Below are positions 29,194 through 36,884 of a stretch of 64,000 nucleotides of DNA, piece after piece. The translations under genes and the position numbers were made by a program. Source of the stretch: Weissella uvarum (GTDB lineage Bacteria > Bacillota > Bacilli > Lactobacillales > Lactobacillaceae); contig NZ_JAFBEO010000004.1 of NCBI RefSeq assembly GCF_016908785.1, forward strand, positions 62,001 to 126,000, written 5' to 3'. The notes beneath the pieces were generated by a model, which had not been told where the DNA came from, did no database searches, and saw only the letters and a program-made list of their open reading frames with translations. Positions within the stretch are counted from its first letter, which is position 1. Each line of letters begins with the position of its first letter.

Positions 29194-29718
29194 ATGAGAG
29201 TGAGAGGGATTACCTTGGCGGCAATGTTTGCCGCTATTATTAGTATTATTGCGCCCTTTGCGTTACCAATTGGAATGGTTCCGTTAAGCATGCAGACATT
29301 GATTGTGCCATTAGTAGCAAGTATTACGACGCCGCGGATTGCAGTGTTGTCGGTTCTAGGGTATTTTGCTGTTGGCTTGGTTGGCTTACCAGTGTTCGCA
29401 GGCTTTCATAGTGGCTTGTCTAGTTTTGTAGCGCCGAATGGTGGTTATCTATTAGGAATGCTAATTTTTCCTTTGGTGAATAGTCCAATGTTAAAGCGTT
29501 GGCCAGGTTGGTTGAGCTTAGTATTGAGCAATTTGTTGGCAGCAATCTTACAACTTGGCTTTGGATCTTTATGGTTGGGTATTGCAGCCCATTTGTCACC
29601 TCAAGCTGCCTTAAGCACAGGCTTTGTTGGTTTCTTAGTACCATTAGTGATTAAGGTCGTCTTAGTGGTCTTAATCGTATTGATTATGAAGCGATCAATG
29701 CGTTTGCCAATTGCATAA
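29194..29718 (+). CDS. bioY: Biotin transporter substrate-binding subunit BioY
   Basis: BioY is the integral S-component of ECF-type vitamin transporters and captures biotin; the energising EcfAAT module would be encoded elsewhere. The 174-residue, six-TM protein has the family features IAPFALPIGMVPLSMQTLIVPL and PVFAGFHSGLSSFVAPNGGYLLGM. ATG 29194 lies 5 bases after AGGAG. It is cotranscribed with birA. Confidence 0.92.
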   Translation: MRVRGITLAAMFAAIISIIAPFALPIGMVPLSMQTLIVPLVASITTPRIAVLSVLGYFAVGLVGLPVFAGFHSGLSSFVAPNGGYLLGMLIFPLVNSPMLKRWPGWLSLVLSNLLAAILQLGFGSLWLGIAAHLSPQAALSTGFVGFLVPLVIKVVLVVLIVLIMKRSMRLPIA

Positions 29719-29745
29719 GTTGATGCGGGGTGTAAGGAGAAAGTT

Positions 29746-30315
29746 GTGAAACGTAAAATATTTGTTGTCACGGGTAATACCGGAACTGGTAAAACGACTG
29801 TGACAAAATACTTAAATGAATTTTTTGAAATGCCTAAGGTGGTAACACATACCACACGGGCACCACGAATTGACGAAATGGATCAAGTTGATTATTATTT
29901 TGAAACACCAAAAACATTTGATGAAAATCATTTTTTAGAAACAGTCTCATATGCTGGTAATCGTTATGGATCTTCCATGGAAGGTTTGGAAAGGGCATTT
30001 GAAAAGAATCCGCTCATCACGATTGTCTTAGACACGAAAGGGGCGACAACTTATGTTGAAAAACTGCCAGAAGACGAGGTTGAAGTCATCTATTTGACCG
30101 TTTCAAAGGAACAAGATTTGTATCAACGTTTAGTGCAACGTGGGGATGATGTGCAAGCAATCCATCATCGTTTAAAAAGTGAAGAATATGAAAGAGATAC
30201 AACATTACCAGCTGCATTAAAGTCACGAGCACATATTGTGATTAATGATGATTGGGAACAAACAAAAAAACAAATTAATCAAATCGTCCAAAATGCGATT
30301 ACAGCTGATACTTAA
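29746..30315 (+). CDS. Guanylate-kinase-like NTPase
   Basis: The 189-residue cytosolic protein has a guanylate kinase fold: P-loop VTGNTGTGKTT (about 8-18), the GMP-binding segment THTTRAPRIDEMDQVDYYF (about 40-58) and YAGNRYGSS. The P-loop and lid differ from housekeeping Gmk, so it may be a specialised paralogue, and its substrate is unknown. Translation starts at GTG after AAGGAGAAAGTT. It is close to bioY (27 bp) and to the downstream surface-protein pair, suggesting one transcript. Confidence 0.75.
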   Translation: MKRKIFVVTGNTGTGKTTVTKYLNEFFEMPKVVTHTTRAPRIDEMDQVDYYFETPKTFDENHFLETVSYAGNRYGSSMEGLERAFEKNPLITIVLDTKGATTYVEKLPEDEVEVIYLTVSKEQDLYQRLVQRGDDVQAIHHRLKSEEYERDTTLPAALKSRAHIVINDDWEQTKKQINQIVQNAITADT

Positions 30316-30335
30316 GAAAAAAGGAGGGATATTAT

Positions 30336-30815
30336 ATGGCATATCGAACACCACCATTTATTACACCTGTGGCGTTAGTATCGATTATTTTAGCTTTGAG
30401 TGCTGGAAATGCAGTCGTTAATGTGACGACAAAAACGCATAACGGTGGTCCAACTAAGGAGCAGGTGGCTTCAAGTAAAAAAGCATCTGAAAAACGCTCA
30501 GCTTCAATTTCTGAATCAAAGAGTCAAAGTCAAAAGGAGGCTAGCCGTCAGAGTGCATCTTCTGACACGAATGATGATTCAATGAATGCTTCAAGTAGTG
30601 CGGTTGATGAAACACAAGCAAGTTCTGAGAAGCAACAAAATGGTAGTCAATCCGAAAATCAGCAGGCCTCTTCGTCAGCCGCCTCTGAGGATAATACTGG
30701 TTCAGCTTCATCAAGTGCGCAGGAGAGTAGTTCAGCTCAAAATAATGGCGGAGAATCAGGGACGCAAACGCATGCGTCATCAACGGCGACCCAAGATCAA
30801 GGAGGTAATGATTAA
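30336..30815 (+). CDS. Membrane-anchored Ser/Gln-rich low-complexity protein
   Basis: I do not recognise a family. The 159-residue protein has a short N-terminus, one hydrophobic helix (about 9-28, with VALVSIILALSAG) and then about 120 residues of Ser, Gln, Ala, Asn, Glu and Lys with almost no hydrophobic residues. This is likely an extracytoplasmic disordered stalk. There is no LPXTG. AAAGGAGGG precedes the ATG. Its stop overlaps the next start by one base (TAATG), so the two proteins are probably made together. Confidence 0.7.
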   Translation: MAYRTPPFITPVALVSIILALSAGNAVVNVTTKTHNGGPTKEQVASSKKASEKRSASISESKSQSQKEASRQSASSDTNDDSMNASSSAVDETQASSEKQQNGSQSENQQASSSAASEDNTGSASSSAQESSSAQNNGGESGTQTHASSTATQDQGGND

Positions 30816-31615
30816 TGTTATCAATGCTTGATTTAATCAATCACTACATGGGTTATCTGAACGTTAACTCTAAATTCAAGGGTCGGGTTTATACCTTACT
30901 TGCCTTAGTTGGTGATGCCTATATTTTGTACTTGGCTTTTTCATATTTTAAGAATCACGCCTATGTGCGAGGCGCTTTGTTGTGTTTAGCTTTTCTGGGC
31001 ATTCTCTATTTTGCGGTAATTAATTTTTATTATTACTTCACCCAACGTGAGCCAAAATGGGATGTCTCGCCATATATTGCGAAGGTCTTAGGCGCGGAAG
31101 AGCAAAAACAAGAGACTCAACAAGCGGGTGATAATGTTCAATTTGTGCCTGCAAACGGCTTGTATAACAATGAAGATGTTTTGCCAGCGACGGTTGTATT
31201 GGATCCTGGAAAACAGGTTGATTTGAGCCAAATTGCGGATACTTTGGTGCAAACACATTTGGCTGATAATAATTATGGTGGCCTCAGTGATGCAGAACAA
31301 ATGGCGCAACTAGAGAATGGACAGACTAAGCTGTATGCGGATGGTGATGGGATGCCGTTACCATATTATAAATTACAGCAAGATCAAGATGGCTTAGCCG
31401 TTTATGGTGGAGTCAATGAAATGTCTGCAGAACGCTTAGGCTTGATTACTAAGGTGGGATTACAACCAATCCATGAAGCATTACGCCATTACGATTTATT
31501 TATCGCAACAGCGACCATTCAAGGTGGCCCTGCCCATGTTAAAGGACGTTCAGGATTAACCACGGTCCAAGATCCGTATGACTTGCAAGTTACCTTAGCT
31601 TATCAAGCAAAATAA
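30815..31615 (+). CDS. Uncharacterised two-TM membrane protein
   Basis: The 266-residue protein begins MLSMLDLINHYMGYLNVNSKFKG and has two hydrophobic helices (about 27-46 and 50-72). It then has a soluble domain of about 190 residues. Similar proteins occur in lactobacilli as conserved proteins of unknown function (possibly DUF6681; from memory, unverified). The ribosome binding site GGAGG lies inside the end of the upstream gene, and the start overlaps its stop. A strong terminator follows. Confidence 0.7.
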   Translation: MLSMLDLINHYMGYLNVNSKFKGRVYTLLALVGDAYILYLAFSYFKNHAYVRGALLCLAFLGILYFAVINFYYYFTQREPKWDVSPYIAKVLGAEEQKQETQQAGDNVQFVPANGLYNNEDVLPATVVLDPGKQVDLSQIADTLVQTHLADNNYGGLSDAEQMAQLENGQTKLYADGDGMPLPYYKLQQDQDGLAVYGGVNEMSAERLGLITKVGLQPIHEALRHYDLFIATATIQGGPAHVKGRSGLTTVQDPYDLQVTLAYQAK

Positions 31616-31655
31616 ATAATGTTCGTGTTTTAATTGTTTTAGCATGACTTTGAGT

Positions 31656-31683
31656 AAAAAAAAGCCCTTTCTGGGCTTTTTTA
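31656..31683 (+). terminator. Terminator after the membrane-protein pair
   Basis: The stem AAAAAAGCCC / GGGCTTTTTT has a 5-nt loop. Confidence 0.92.
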
Positions 31684-31712
31684 TTGACATCAAGTCCGCT
31701 TAATACTAATAT
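31684..31712 (+). promoter_or_regulatory. Promoter of the amino-acid ABC transporter operon
   Basis: A consensus -35 TTGACA (31684-31689), 17 bp and -10 TAATAT (31707-31712). The transcript would start near 31719, giving a leader of about 110 nt. Confidence 0.75.
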
Positions 31713-31726
31713 GAACACAGTACAAC

Positions 31727-31790
31727 AAATAGATGTTCGTATGTACCCCGGTGTGGCTGTCTGTCGCACCGGGTTGCTTTATATCTATTT
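31727..31790 (+). promoter_or_regulatory. Structured leader RNA upstream of glnQ
   Basis: An 8-bp outer helix AAATAGAT/ATCTATTT (31727-31734 with 31783-31790) encloses a strong GC hairpin CCCGGTG/CACCGGG (31747-31753 with 31767-31773) with single-stranded joins. TGTTTTT follows. The layout is like a small riboswitch or attenuator, but it matches no class I recognise. Confidence 0.45.
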
Positions 31791-31830
31791 TGTTTTTAAG
31801 GTAATGATTTTATTTTTAGGAGGACACCCG

Positions 31831-32565
31831 ATGTCAATGATCGAGTTTAAGGATGTCGAAAAGTATTATGGAGAATTCCATGCTTTGCATGATATCAATT
31901 TAAAAGTTGAAAAAGGTGAAACAGTTGTTTTGCTAGGACCATCAGGATCAGGAAAGTCGACCTTGATTAGAACGGTTAACGGATTGGAATCAATTGAAGG
32001 AGGCCAATTGATTGTTAATAATCAAGATTTGGCAAATCCAAAAACTGATTTGAATCGCCTCCGTAAAGATGTTGGTATGGTATTCCAGCACTTTAATTTA
32101 TATGCAAATAAAACGATTCTTGAAAATATTATGTTAGCACCACGTTTGGTGTTGCATCGTGATGAGACGAGCAATAAGAAAATGGCCATGGAGTTACTTG
32201 ACCGCGTGGACTTGGCAGACCAAGCCAACAAGTACCCATCACAGTTATCTGGGGGTCAACAACAACGAATTGCCATTGCACGTTCATTAGCCATGGAACC
32301 TAAGGCGCTTTTGTTTGACGAACCAACCTCAGCTTTAGACCCAGAAATGGTTAATGGTGTATTGAAGATCATGCGTGAAATTGCGCAAGATTCATCAATG
32401 ACGATGTTGGTTGTGACACACGAAATGGGATTTGCTAAGCAAGTGGCTGATCGGGTTATTTTCATGGCTGATGGTAAAATCTTGGAAGATGCACCAACGG
32501 AACAATTCTTTGAAAACCCATCTGAGCCACGGGCTCGTCAATTCTTGTCACAAATCGTGCACTAA
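31831..32565 (+). CDS. glnQ: Polar amino-acid ABC transporter ATPase (GlnQ-like)
   Basis: This ATPase energises glutamine/glutamate-type uptake. The 244-residue protein has Walker A GPSGSGKST (about 36-44), the Q loop VFQHFNLY, signature LSGGQQQR and Walker B LLFDEPTSALD followed by the H-loop VTHEMGF. ATG 31831 is chosen because AGGAGG ends seven bases upstream; upstream in-frame codons belong to the leader. It is first of four genes in the order ATPase, binding protein, permease, permease, like Bacillus glnQHMP. Confidence 0.93.
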   Translation: MSMIEFKDVEKYYGEFHALHDINLKVEKGETVVLLGPSGSGKSTLIRTVNGLESIEGGQLIVNNQDLANPKTDLNRLRKDVGMVFQHFNLYANKTILENIMLAPRLVLHRDETSNKKMAMELLDRVDLADQANKYPSQLSGGQQQRIAIARSLAMEPKALLFDEPTSALDPEMVNGVLKIMREIAQDSSMTMLVVTHEMGFAKQVADRVIFMADGKILEDAPTEQFFENPSEPRARQFLSQIVH

Positions 32566-32577
32566 GGGGGTGGCAAC

Positions 32578-33435
32578 ATGCCAAGTAAGATGAAAAAACG
32601 CATTCTTGGATTGGCCCTAGGTAGCTTGATGATTGGTGGTTTAACATTAGGGTTAGCCAGCCCAACTGTACAGGCAAAGTCTAAGGAAGAACCTAAGAAC
32701 CAAACTTACTATCAAATTAAAAAGACCCATAAAATGCAGTGGGGTGTTAAAGGTGATACTAAGCTAATGGGGCTAATGGATATCAAAACTGGTAAATTAC
32801 AAGGTTTTGATATTGATATGGCCAAAGAGATTACGAAGCGAGTTGATCCAAAAGCTAAGCCAGTGTTTACGCAGATTACTTCTGGAACTCGTATCCCAAT
32901 GCTATTAAATGGTAATATCGATGCGATTATCGCAACGATGAGTATTACACCAGAACGTGAAGAAGTCGTTGATTTTTCAAAGCCATATTTTAAGGCGGGA
33001 CAAGCAATTTTGGTTAAAAAGGACAGTAAGATCAAGTCAATCAAGGATTTGAATCATTCCAACATGAAAATCTTAGCTGTTCAAGGTTCTAACTCATTAC
33101 AGAATGCTAAAAAGTATGCGCCAAAGGCTAAGGGTTCGGCATTGCAAGATTATGCCACAGCTTTGACAGCCTTACAATCAGGCCAAGGGGATGCATTGAC
33201 AACTGATAGTAGTATTCTATATGGAATGGCTGTAGACAATAAAGATACTAAGGTTGTTGGTGGTAATTTCACTGATGATCCATATGGTGTTGCCATGGCC
33301 AAAAATGATCCAAAATTACGTCATGCTATTAATCATGCGATTGATGATATTAAGGCTGACGGAACGTACGATCGTTTGGCCAAGAAGTGGTTCAGTGATG
33401 TGCCCGGTATGAGTTGGAAGGAGGTCGCTGAATAA
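32578..33435 (+). CDS. Polar amino-acid binding protein without lipobox
   Basis: The 285-residue family-3 solute-binding protein likely binds glutamine, glutamate or a related amino acid. An N-terminal signal peptide (KMKKR, hydrophobic core about 9-28, cleavage near VQA-KS) is followed by GFDIDMAKEI and the IIATMSITPERE signature. No Cys is present at the cleavage region, so it cannot be lipid-anchored in the usual way. AGGGGGTGG precedes ATG 32578. The 3' end overlaps the permease start. Confidence 0.9.
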   Translation: MPSKMKKRILGLALGSLMIGGLTLGLASPTVQAKSKEEPKNQTYYQIKKTHKMQWGVKGDTKLMGLMDIKTGKLQGFDIDMAKEITKRVDPKAKPVFTQITSGTRIPMLLNGNIDAIIATMSITPEREEVVDFSKPYFKAGQAILVKKDSKIKSIKDLNHSNMKILAVQGSNSLQNAKKYAPKAKGSALQDYATALTALQSGQGDALTTDSSILYGMAVDNKDTKVVGGNFTDDPYGVAMAKNDPKLRHAINHAIDDIKADGTYDRLAKKWFSDVPGMSWKEVAE

Positions 33436-34073
33436 TGTGGTCATTGTTTACGAGTCATGCCAGTGATTTTTTAACTGGTTTTGGATGGACGATTTTATCT
33501 AGTGTCATTGCCTTGATTGGTGCAACAATTTTGGGCTTGGGCTTTGCTTTATTACAAATTGTGCCTAACCGCGCTGCTAATATTGCCGGTAAAATCTATA
33601 TTGAAATTGTTCGAAATATTCCGTTATTGGTGATTACAATGTTTTTCTATGTGGTCGTGGCCAAAGTCTTTCATTTGAACGGCTTTGTTTCTGGAACGAT
33701 TGGTTTGACGTTGTATTCATCAGCTTTCATTGCTGAAACTATTCGTGCGGGAATTAATTCCGTTGATACTGGTCAATATGAAGGTGCCCGCTCGAATGGT
33801 TTAACATGGTGGGAAGCTATGCGCTATGTGGTCTTGCCACAAGCAATTAAGTTAGTGATTCCGCCATTGGGGAATCAATTTGTGAATTTGATTAAAAATT
33901 CTTCAATTCTTGCCTTTGTCGCTGGAATGGATTTGATGTATCAAGCGAATATGATTTCGCAAACTACTTTTGATACATTTGGACCATATATTATTGTAGC
34001 GATTTTCTATCTAATGCTAACAATGCCATTGAGTTATTATATGCGTTACTTAGAAAACAAACTTGAGAATTAG
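33435..34073 (+). CDS. glnM: Polar amino-acid ABC transporter permease 1
   Basis: The 212-residue His/Glu/Gln-type permease has about five TM helices. The EAA loop is recognisable in EGARSNGLTWWEAMRYVVLPQA (about 116-137), which docks on the ATPase. The start overlaps the stop of the binding-protein gene (TAATG), indicating coupled translation. The symbol follows the order of the Bacillus glnQHMP operon and is tentative. Confidence 0.9.
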   Translation: MWSLFTSHASDFLTGFGWTILSSVIALIGATILGLGFALLQIVPNRAANIAGKIYIEIVRNIPLLVITMFFYVVVAKVFHLNGFVSGTIGLTLYSSAFIAETIRAGINSVDTGQYEGARSNGLTWWEAMRYVVLPQAIKLVIPPLGNQFVNLIKNSSILAFVAGMDLMYQANMISQTTFDTFGPYIIVAIFYLMLTMPLSYYMRYLENKLEN

Positions 34074-34084
34074 GAGGAACGAAA

Positions 34085-34744
34085 GTGATGCAAGAATTTT
34101 TACAAGCTTACTCATGGATTAATATGCGCTTCCTCCTAAATGGACTGTGGATTACGGGGATTGTTTCTGTGATTTCAATCCTCTTGAGTTTCGTTTTGGG
34201 CTCAGTGTTGGGAATTATCCGTTATATGGGAGTGAAATATTTATCACGGATTGTCGGTTTTTTGATTGATTTAATTCGAAATTTGCCGCTTTTGTTGATT
34301 ATTTTCTTTACATACTTTGCTTTGCCTAAGATTGGTATCCATTTGAATGTGATTACTTCAACGATTGTAGCAATGACGGTGTTTGAATCAGCAATGCTTG
34401 CAGAAATTGTCCGTTCTGGAATCAAGGCGGTTCCAAAGGGACAACTTGAAGGAGCCTTATCGAATGGTTTGAATTTCTATCAAGCCCTCTGGTATGTTTT
34501 GCTACCACAAGCTTACAAGAAGATGATTCCACCGATTGTGTCGCAATTTGTGTCTTTGATTAAGGATACATCGTTGGCAACGATTATTATGTTGCCTGAA
34601 GTGACTTTCCGGGCTCAAACGATTTATGCGCAACAACCTAAGTTCATTATTCCAATGTTCTTGATGTTAGCCATTATGTATTTCGTTTTGAACTTTGCAA
34701 TTTCACGTTTAGGTGGGTATATTGATCGCCGGATGGCTTCATAA
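34085..34744 (+). CDS. glnP: Polar amino-acid ABC transporter permease 2
   Basis: The 219-residue second permease of the heterodimer has an EAA loop in EGALSNGLNFYQALWYVLLPQA (about 119-140) and five or so TM helices. It can start at GTG 34085 or ATG 34088 after AGGAGG; spacing favours 34085 slightly. It ends the operon before a terminator. Confidence 0.9.
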   Translation: MMQEFLQAYSWINMRFLLNGLWITGIVSVISILLSFVLGSVLGIIRYMGVKYLSRIVGFLIDLIRNLPLLLIIFFTYFALPKIGIHLNVITSTIVAMTVFESAMLAEIVRSGIKAVPKGQLEGALSNGLNFYQALWYVLLPQAYKKMIPPIVSQFVSLIKDTSLATIIMLPEVTFRAQTIYAQQPKFIIPMFLMLAIMYFVLNFAISRLGGYIDRRMAS

Positions 34745-34751
34745 CAATAAT

Positions 34752-34791
34752 AAAAAAGGATTGGCTGTGATAAACAGCCAATCCTTTTTTA
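34752..34791. terminator. Terminator after the amino-acid transporter operon
   Basis: The 16-bp stem AAAAAAGGATTGGCTG / CAGCCAATCCTTTTTT sits between convergent genes and can work in both directions. Confidence 0.93.
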
Positions 34792-34799
34792 TTATGCAA

Positions 34800-35828
34800 T
34801 TATTCGAAGTAAACACAGACCGTTTCCGGACCGTAGAAAGTATCATCAAGCAACGTTAACTTACCGTTTGTTTGGTCGATTTCAAATAATGTTAGATTAT
34901 CTGAGAATTGGTGACCTACAACAATGAATTGACCGGTTGGATCGATGTTGAAATCACGTGGGAAGTGACCTTCGGTTTTAATGCGTTGGATTAATTCTAG
35001 TTCGCGTCCATCTTCTGATACTTGGAAGACTGCGATTGAATCGTGACCACGATTTGAAACATACAATGTATTTGTCTTTTCATTAAAGCGAATGGCTGCA
35101 GCACTGTTAAAGTCCGTCCAATCATCAGGCTTTGTTGAATACTTTTCAACAAAGACCAAATCGCCAGATTCATGATATTCAAGGACAGAAACACTACTAT
35201 CAAGTTCCCCAACTAAGTAAACATATTTACCATTTGGATTGAAGACTAGGTGGCGTGGACCGGTAGCAGGTTGCGCTTTGTAAATTGAACGCGTTGAGAT
35301 AAGTCCTTTATCTTCAACATCATAAACATAAACTTGATCAGTTCCTAAGTCGCAGACAATTAAACGACCATCTGGTGTTTGGTTTGTAAAGTGAATGTGG
35401 GGCGCATCCTGGTTAGGATGGGGACCAGTCTTATCATGATGGTAGTATGATGTTGCGGGACCAACACCTTTTTCTTCCGTCACAGTATAAGTATTTAATT
35501 CACCCTTATGGTAATTAGCCCCATAAATCAATTGGCGATCTTCGTCAAAAGCAACGTAACAAACAGGTGCGCCAGTTTCTAGGACTTTGTTAATTAGTGT
35601 AAAAGTACCATCTTCCTCAGGCTTAAAGGCTGCGACACCACCCATCCGTTCTTGATCATAAACGGCATAAAGTGTACCGTCGGATGACTTAGTCAAATAT
35701 GTGGGATTGCTTTCTTTAGCGACCAATTGCAAGTTTTGCAATTGTTTCTTTTCAGTATCTAATTCAGCACGATAGATACCTTCACTATTTTTCTTAGTAT
35801 ATGTTCCAAGCAATAAAGTTTCAATCAT
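34800..35828 (-). CDS. pgl: Lactonase family protein, 6-phosphogluconolactonase type (Pgl/YkgB)
   Basis: The 342-residue seven-bladed beta-propeller of the lactonase family is likely a 6-phosphogluconolactonase of the oxidative pentose phosphate / phosphoketolase route. Repeated blades end in patterns such as LLGTYTKK, GPRHLVFNPNGKYVYL, HFPRDFNIDPTGQFIVVGHQ. ATG at 35828 is chosen because AAGGAGAGG lies seven bases upstream; a Met at 35873 would extend into the preceding terminator hairpin. It is cytosolic, with no signal peptide. Confidence 0.88.
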   Translation of the reverse strand: MIETLLLGTYTKKNSEGIYRAELDTEKKQLQNLQLVAKESNPTYLTKSSDGTLYAVYDQERMGGVAAFKPEEDGTFTLINKVLETGAPVCYVAFDEDRQLIYGANYHKGELNTYTVTEEKGVGPATSYYHHDKTGPHPNQDAPHIHFTNQTPDGRLIVCDLGTDQVYVYDVEDKGLISTRSIYKAQPATGPRHLVFNPNGKYVYLVGELDSSVSVLEYHESGDLVFVEKYSTKPDDWTDFNSAAAIRFNEKTNTLYVSNRGHDSIAVFQVSEDGRELELIQRIKTEGHFPRDFNIDPTGQFIVVGHQFSDNLTLFEIDQTNGKLTLLDDTFYGPETVCVYFE

Positions 35829-35846
35829 GAGCCTCTCCTTATCTAA

Positions 35847-35891
35847 TAAAAAAGCAACATCGACCAGTTGCAAGTATTGGTCGGTGTTGCT
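35847..35891 (-). terminator. Terminator between the YczE-like gene and pgl
   Basis: The 13-bp stem GCAACATCGACCA / TGGTCGGTGTTGC (one G-U pair) is followed on the - strand by TTTTTTATT. Confidence 0.92.
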
Positions 35892-35949
35892 GTAAAAATA
35901 AAATAACCAATAAGCTTTTTATTTACAATCTATATAAATTTGTTGATGA

Positions 35950-36567
35950 TTAGTTCTTAATAAAAACATCTTGTGGGAACTTTGGTAGCATCTTATTCCA
36001 AATTGAAATCATTGATCCGGCACCAAAGGCAACCGCAATCGTACCAACACCAATTGGACCAGCCAAGATGAAGGCCAAGATAACAAAGGTAATGTCTTGC
36101 CAAGTTCGAACGGCATCATATTCACGATGCAATTGCTTTGATAGGATTGGTGCGACCGCATCGTATGGGGCAGTTCCCATGTTACCGGCCATGTAAATTG
36201 CTGAACCTAATGTAAATAGAAGGAAACCAACAACTAACAAAACTAATTTCATCAAAAATGATGCACCACTTAAGTGGAGTGGTTGTAGAACTGAAGTGAA
36301 GATTTGGATGAAGACACCAACCAAAGTCATGTTCAATAGCGTTCCCCAACCAATAATCTTCTTATTATTGAAGAAAACATAAATCATCATAATTAAGTTT
36401 GTGCACAATTGCGTAACACCAAGTGACATACCTAATTTAGTTGATAGCCCAATATTGAACGCGGTAAAGGGATCAACCCCTAAGCCGGATTGACGTAATG
36501 TTGAGGCTGCCACCCCAATAATCACCAAACCAACCATAATATAAGCGATTTGTAATACCTTTTTCAT
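35950..36567 (-). CDS. YczE/YyaS-like integral membrane protein
   Basis: The 205-residue protein has about five TM helices and belongs to the YczE/YitT-related membrane family. Members include regulators or transporters of unknown substrate. Typical segments are STLRQSGLGVDPFTAFNIGLS and YMAGNMGTAPYDAVAPILS. ATG 36567 follows GGAGGGTTTTT; an in-frame Met at 36624 would start inside the promoter. It is a single-gene unit with its own promoter, an adjacent WalR-type box and a terminator. Confidence 0.82.
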   Translation of the reverse strand: MKKVLQIAYIMVGLVIIGVAASTLRQSGLGVDPFTAFNIGLSTKLGMSLGVTQLCTNLIMMIYVFFNNKKIIGWGTLLNMTLVGVFIQIFTSVLQPLHLSGASFLMKLVLLVVGFLLFTLGSAIYMAGNMGTAPYDAVAPILSKQLHREYDAVRTWQDITFVILAFILAGPIGVGTIAVAFGAGSMISIWNKMLPKFPQDVFIKN

Positions 36568-36595
36568 AAAAACCCTCCATATTCGTTTGATTTTG

Positions 36596-36646
36596 ATTAT
36601 AAAGGAAATAAAAAAGACATTCAACGGATTTTACATTTATTTTACA
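36596..36646 (-). promoter_or_regulatory. Promoter and WalR-type box of the YczE-like gene
   Basis: On the - strand, -35 TTGAAT (36624-36619), 17 bp and -10 TATAAT (36601-36596). Directly upstream, TGTAAA-ATAAA-TGTAAA (36646-36630) is a perfect TGTWAH-N5-TGTWAH match, ending five bases before the -35. The box lies in the loop of a 12-bp inverted repeat AAAGACATTCAA (36613-36624) / TTGAATGTCTTT (36649-36660). Regulation by WalR is inferred. Confidence 0.5.
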
Positions 36647-36806
36647 AATTGAATGTCTTTCCTATTAGATTTAATCAATTATGTGTATAAATAATGAAGT
36701 GAGACACAAGTTATTATGAAAGCGCTTTTAGCAAAATATGAGAAAAATTAAAAACACGAACATTGTCATAAAGCAGTGGAAAAGCATAAAAATGAGAATT
36801 TTATCA

Positions 36807-36835
36807 TTGACGGGTTAGTTTTGTGAGCGTATATT
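36807..36835 (+). promoter_or_regulatory. Promoter of the oppABCDF operon
   Basis: -35 TTGACG (36807-36812), 17 bp and -10 TATATT (36830-36835), about 50 bp before oppA. The 317-bp gap 36568-36884 also holds the divergent promoter described separately, and the 11-bp direct repeat CATAAAGCAGT at 36767 and 36858. Confidence 0.7.
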
Positions 36836-36884
36836 TATCAAATAACAAATAGGTTCTCATAAAGCAGTTTTTGGGGGTAGGATT

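Noticed and set aside
30541-30840. 99-codon - strand ORF opposite the Ser-rich gene
   Set aside because: It is an antisense shadow of a low-complexity coding region with no ribosome binding site.
36601-36660. The 12-bp inverted repeat as a terminator
   Set aside because: It has a long loop and no T run at the right position, and it contains a good promoter for the - strand gene.
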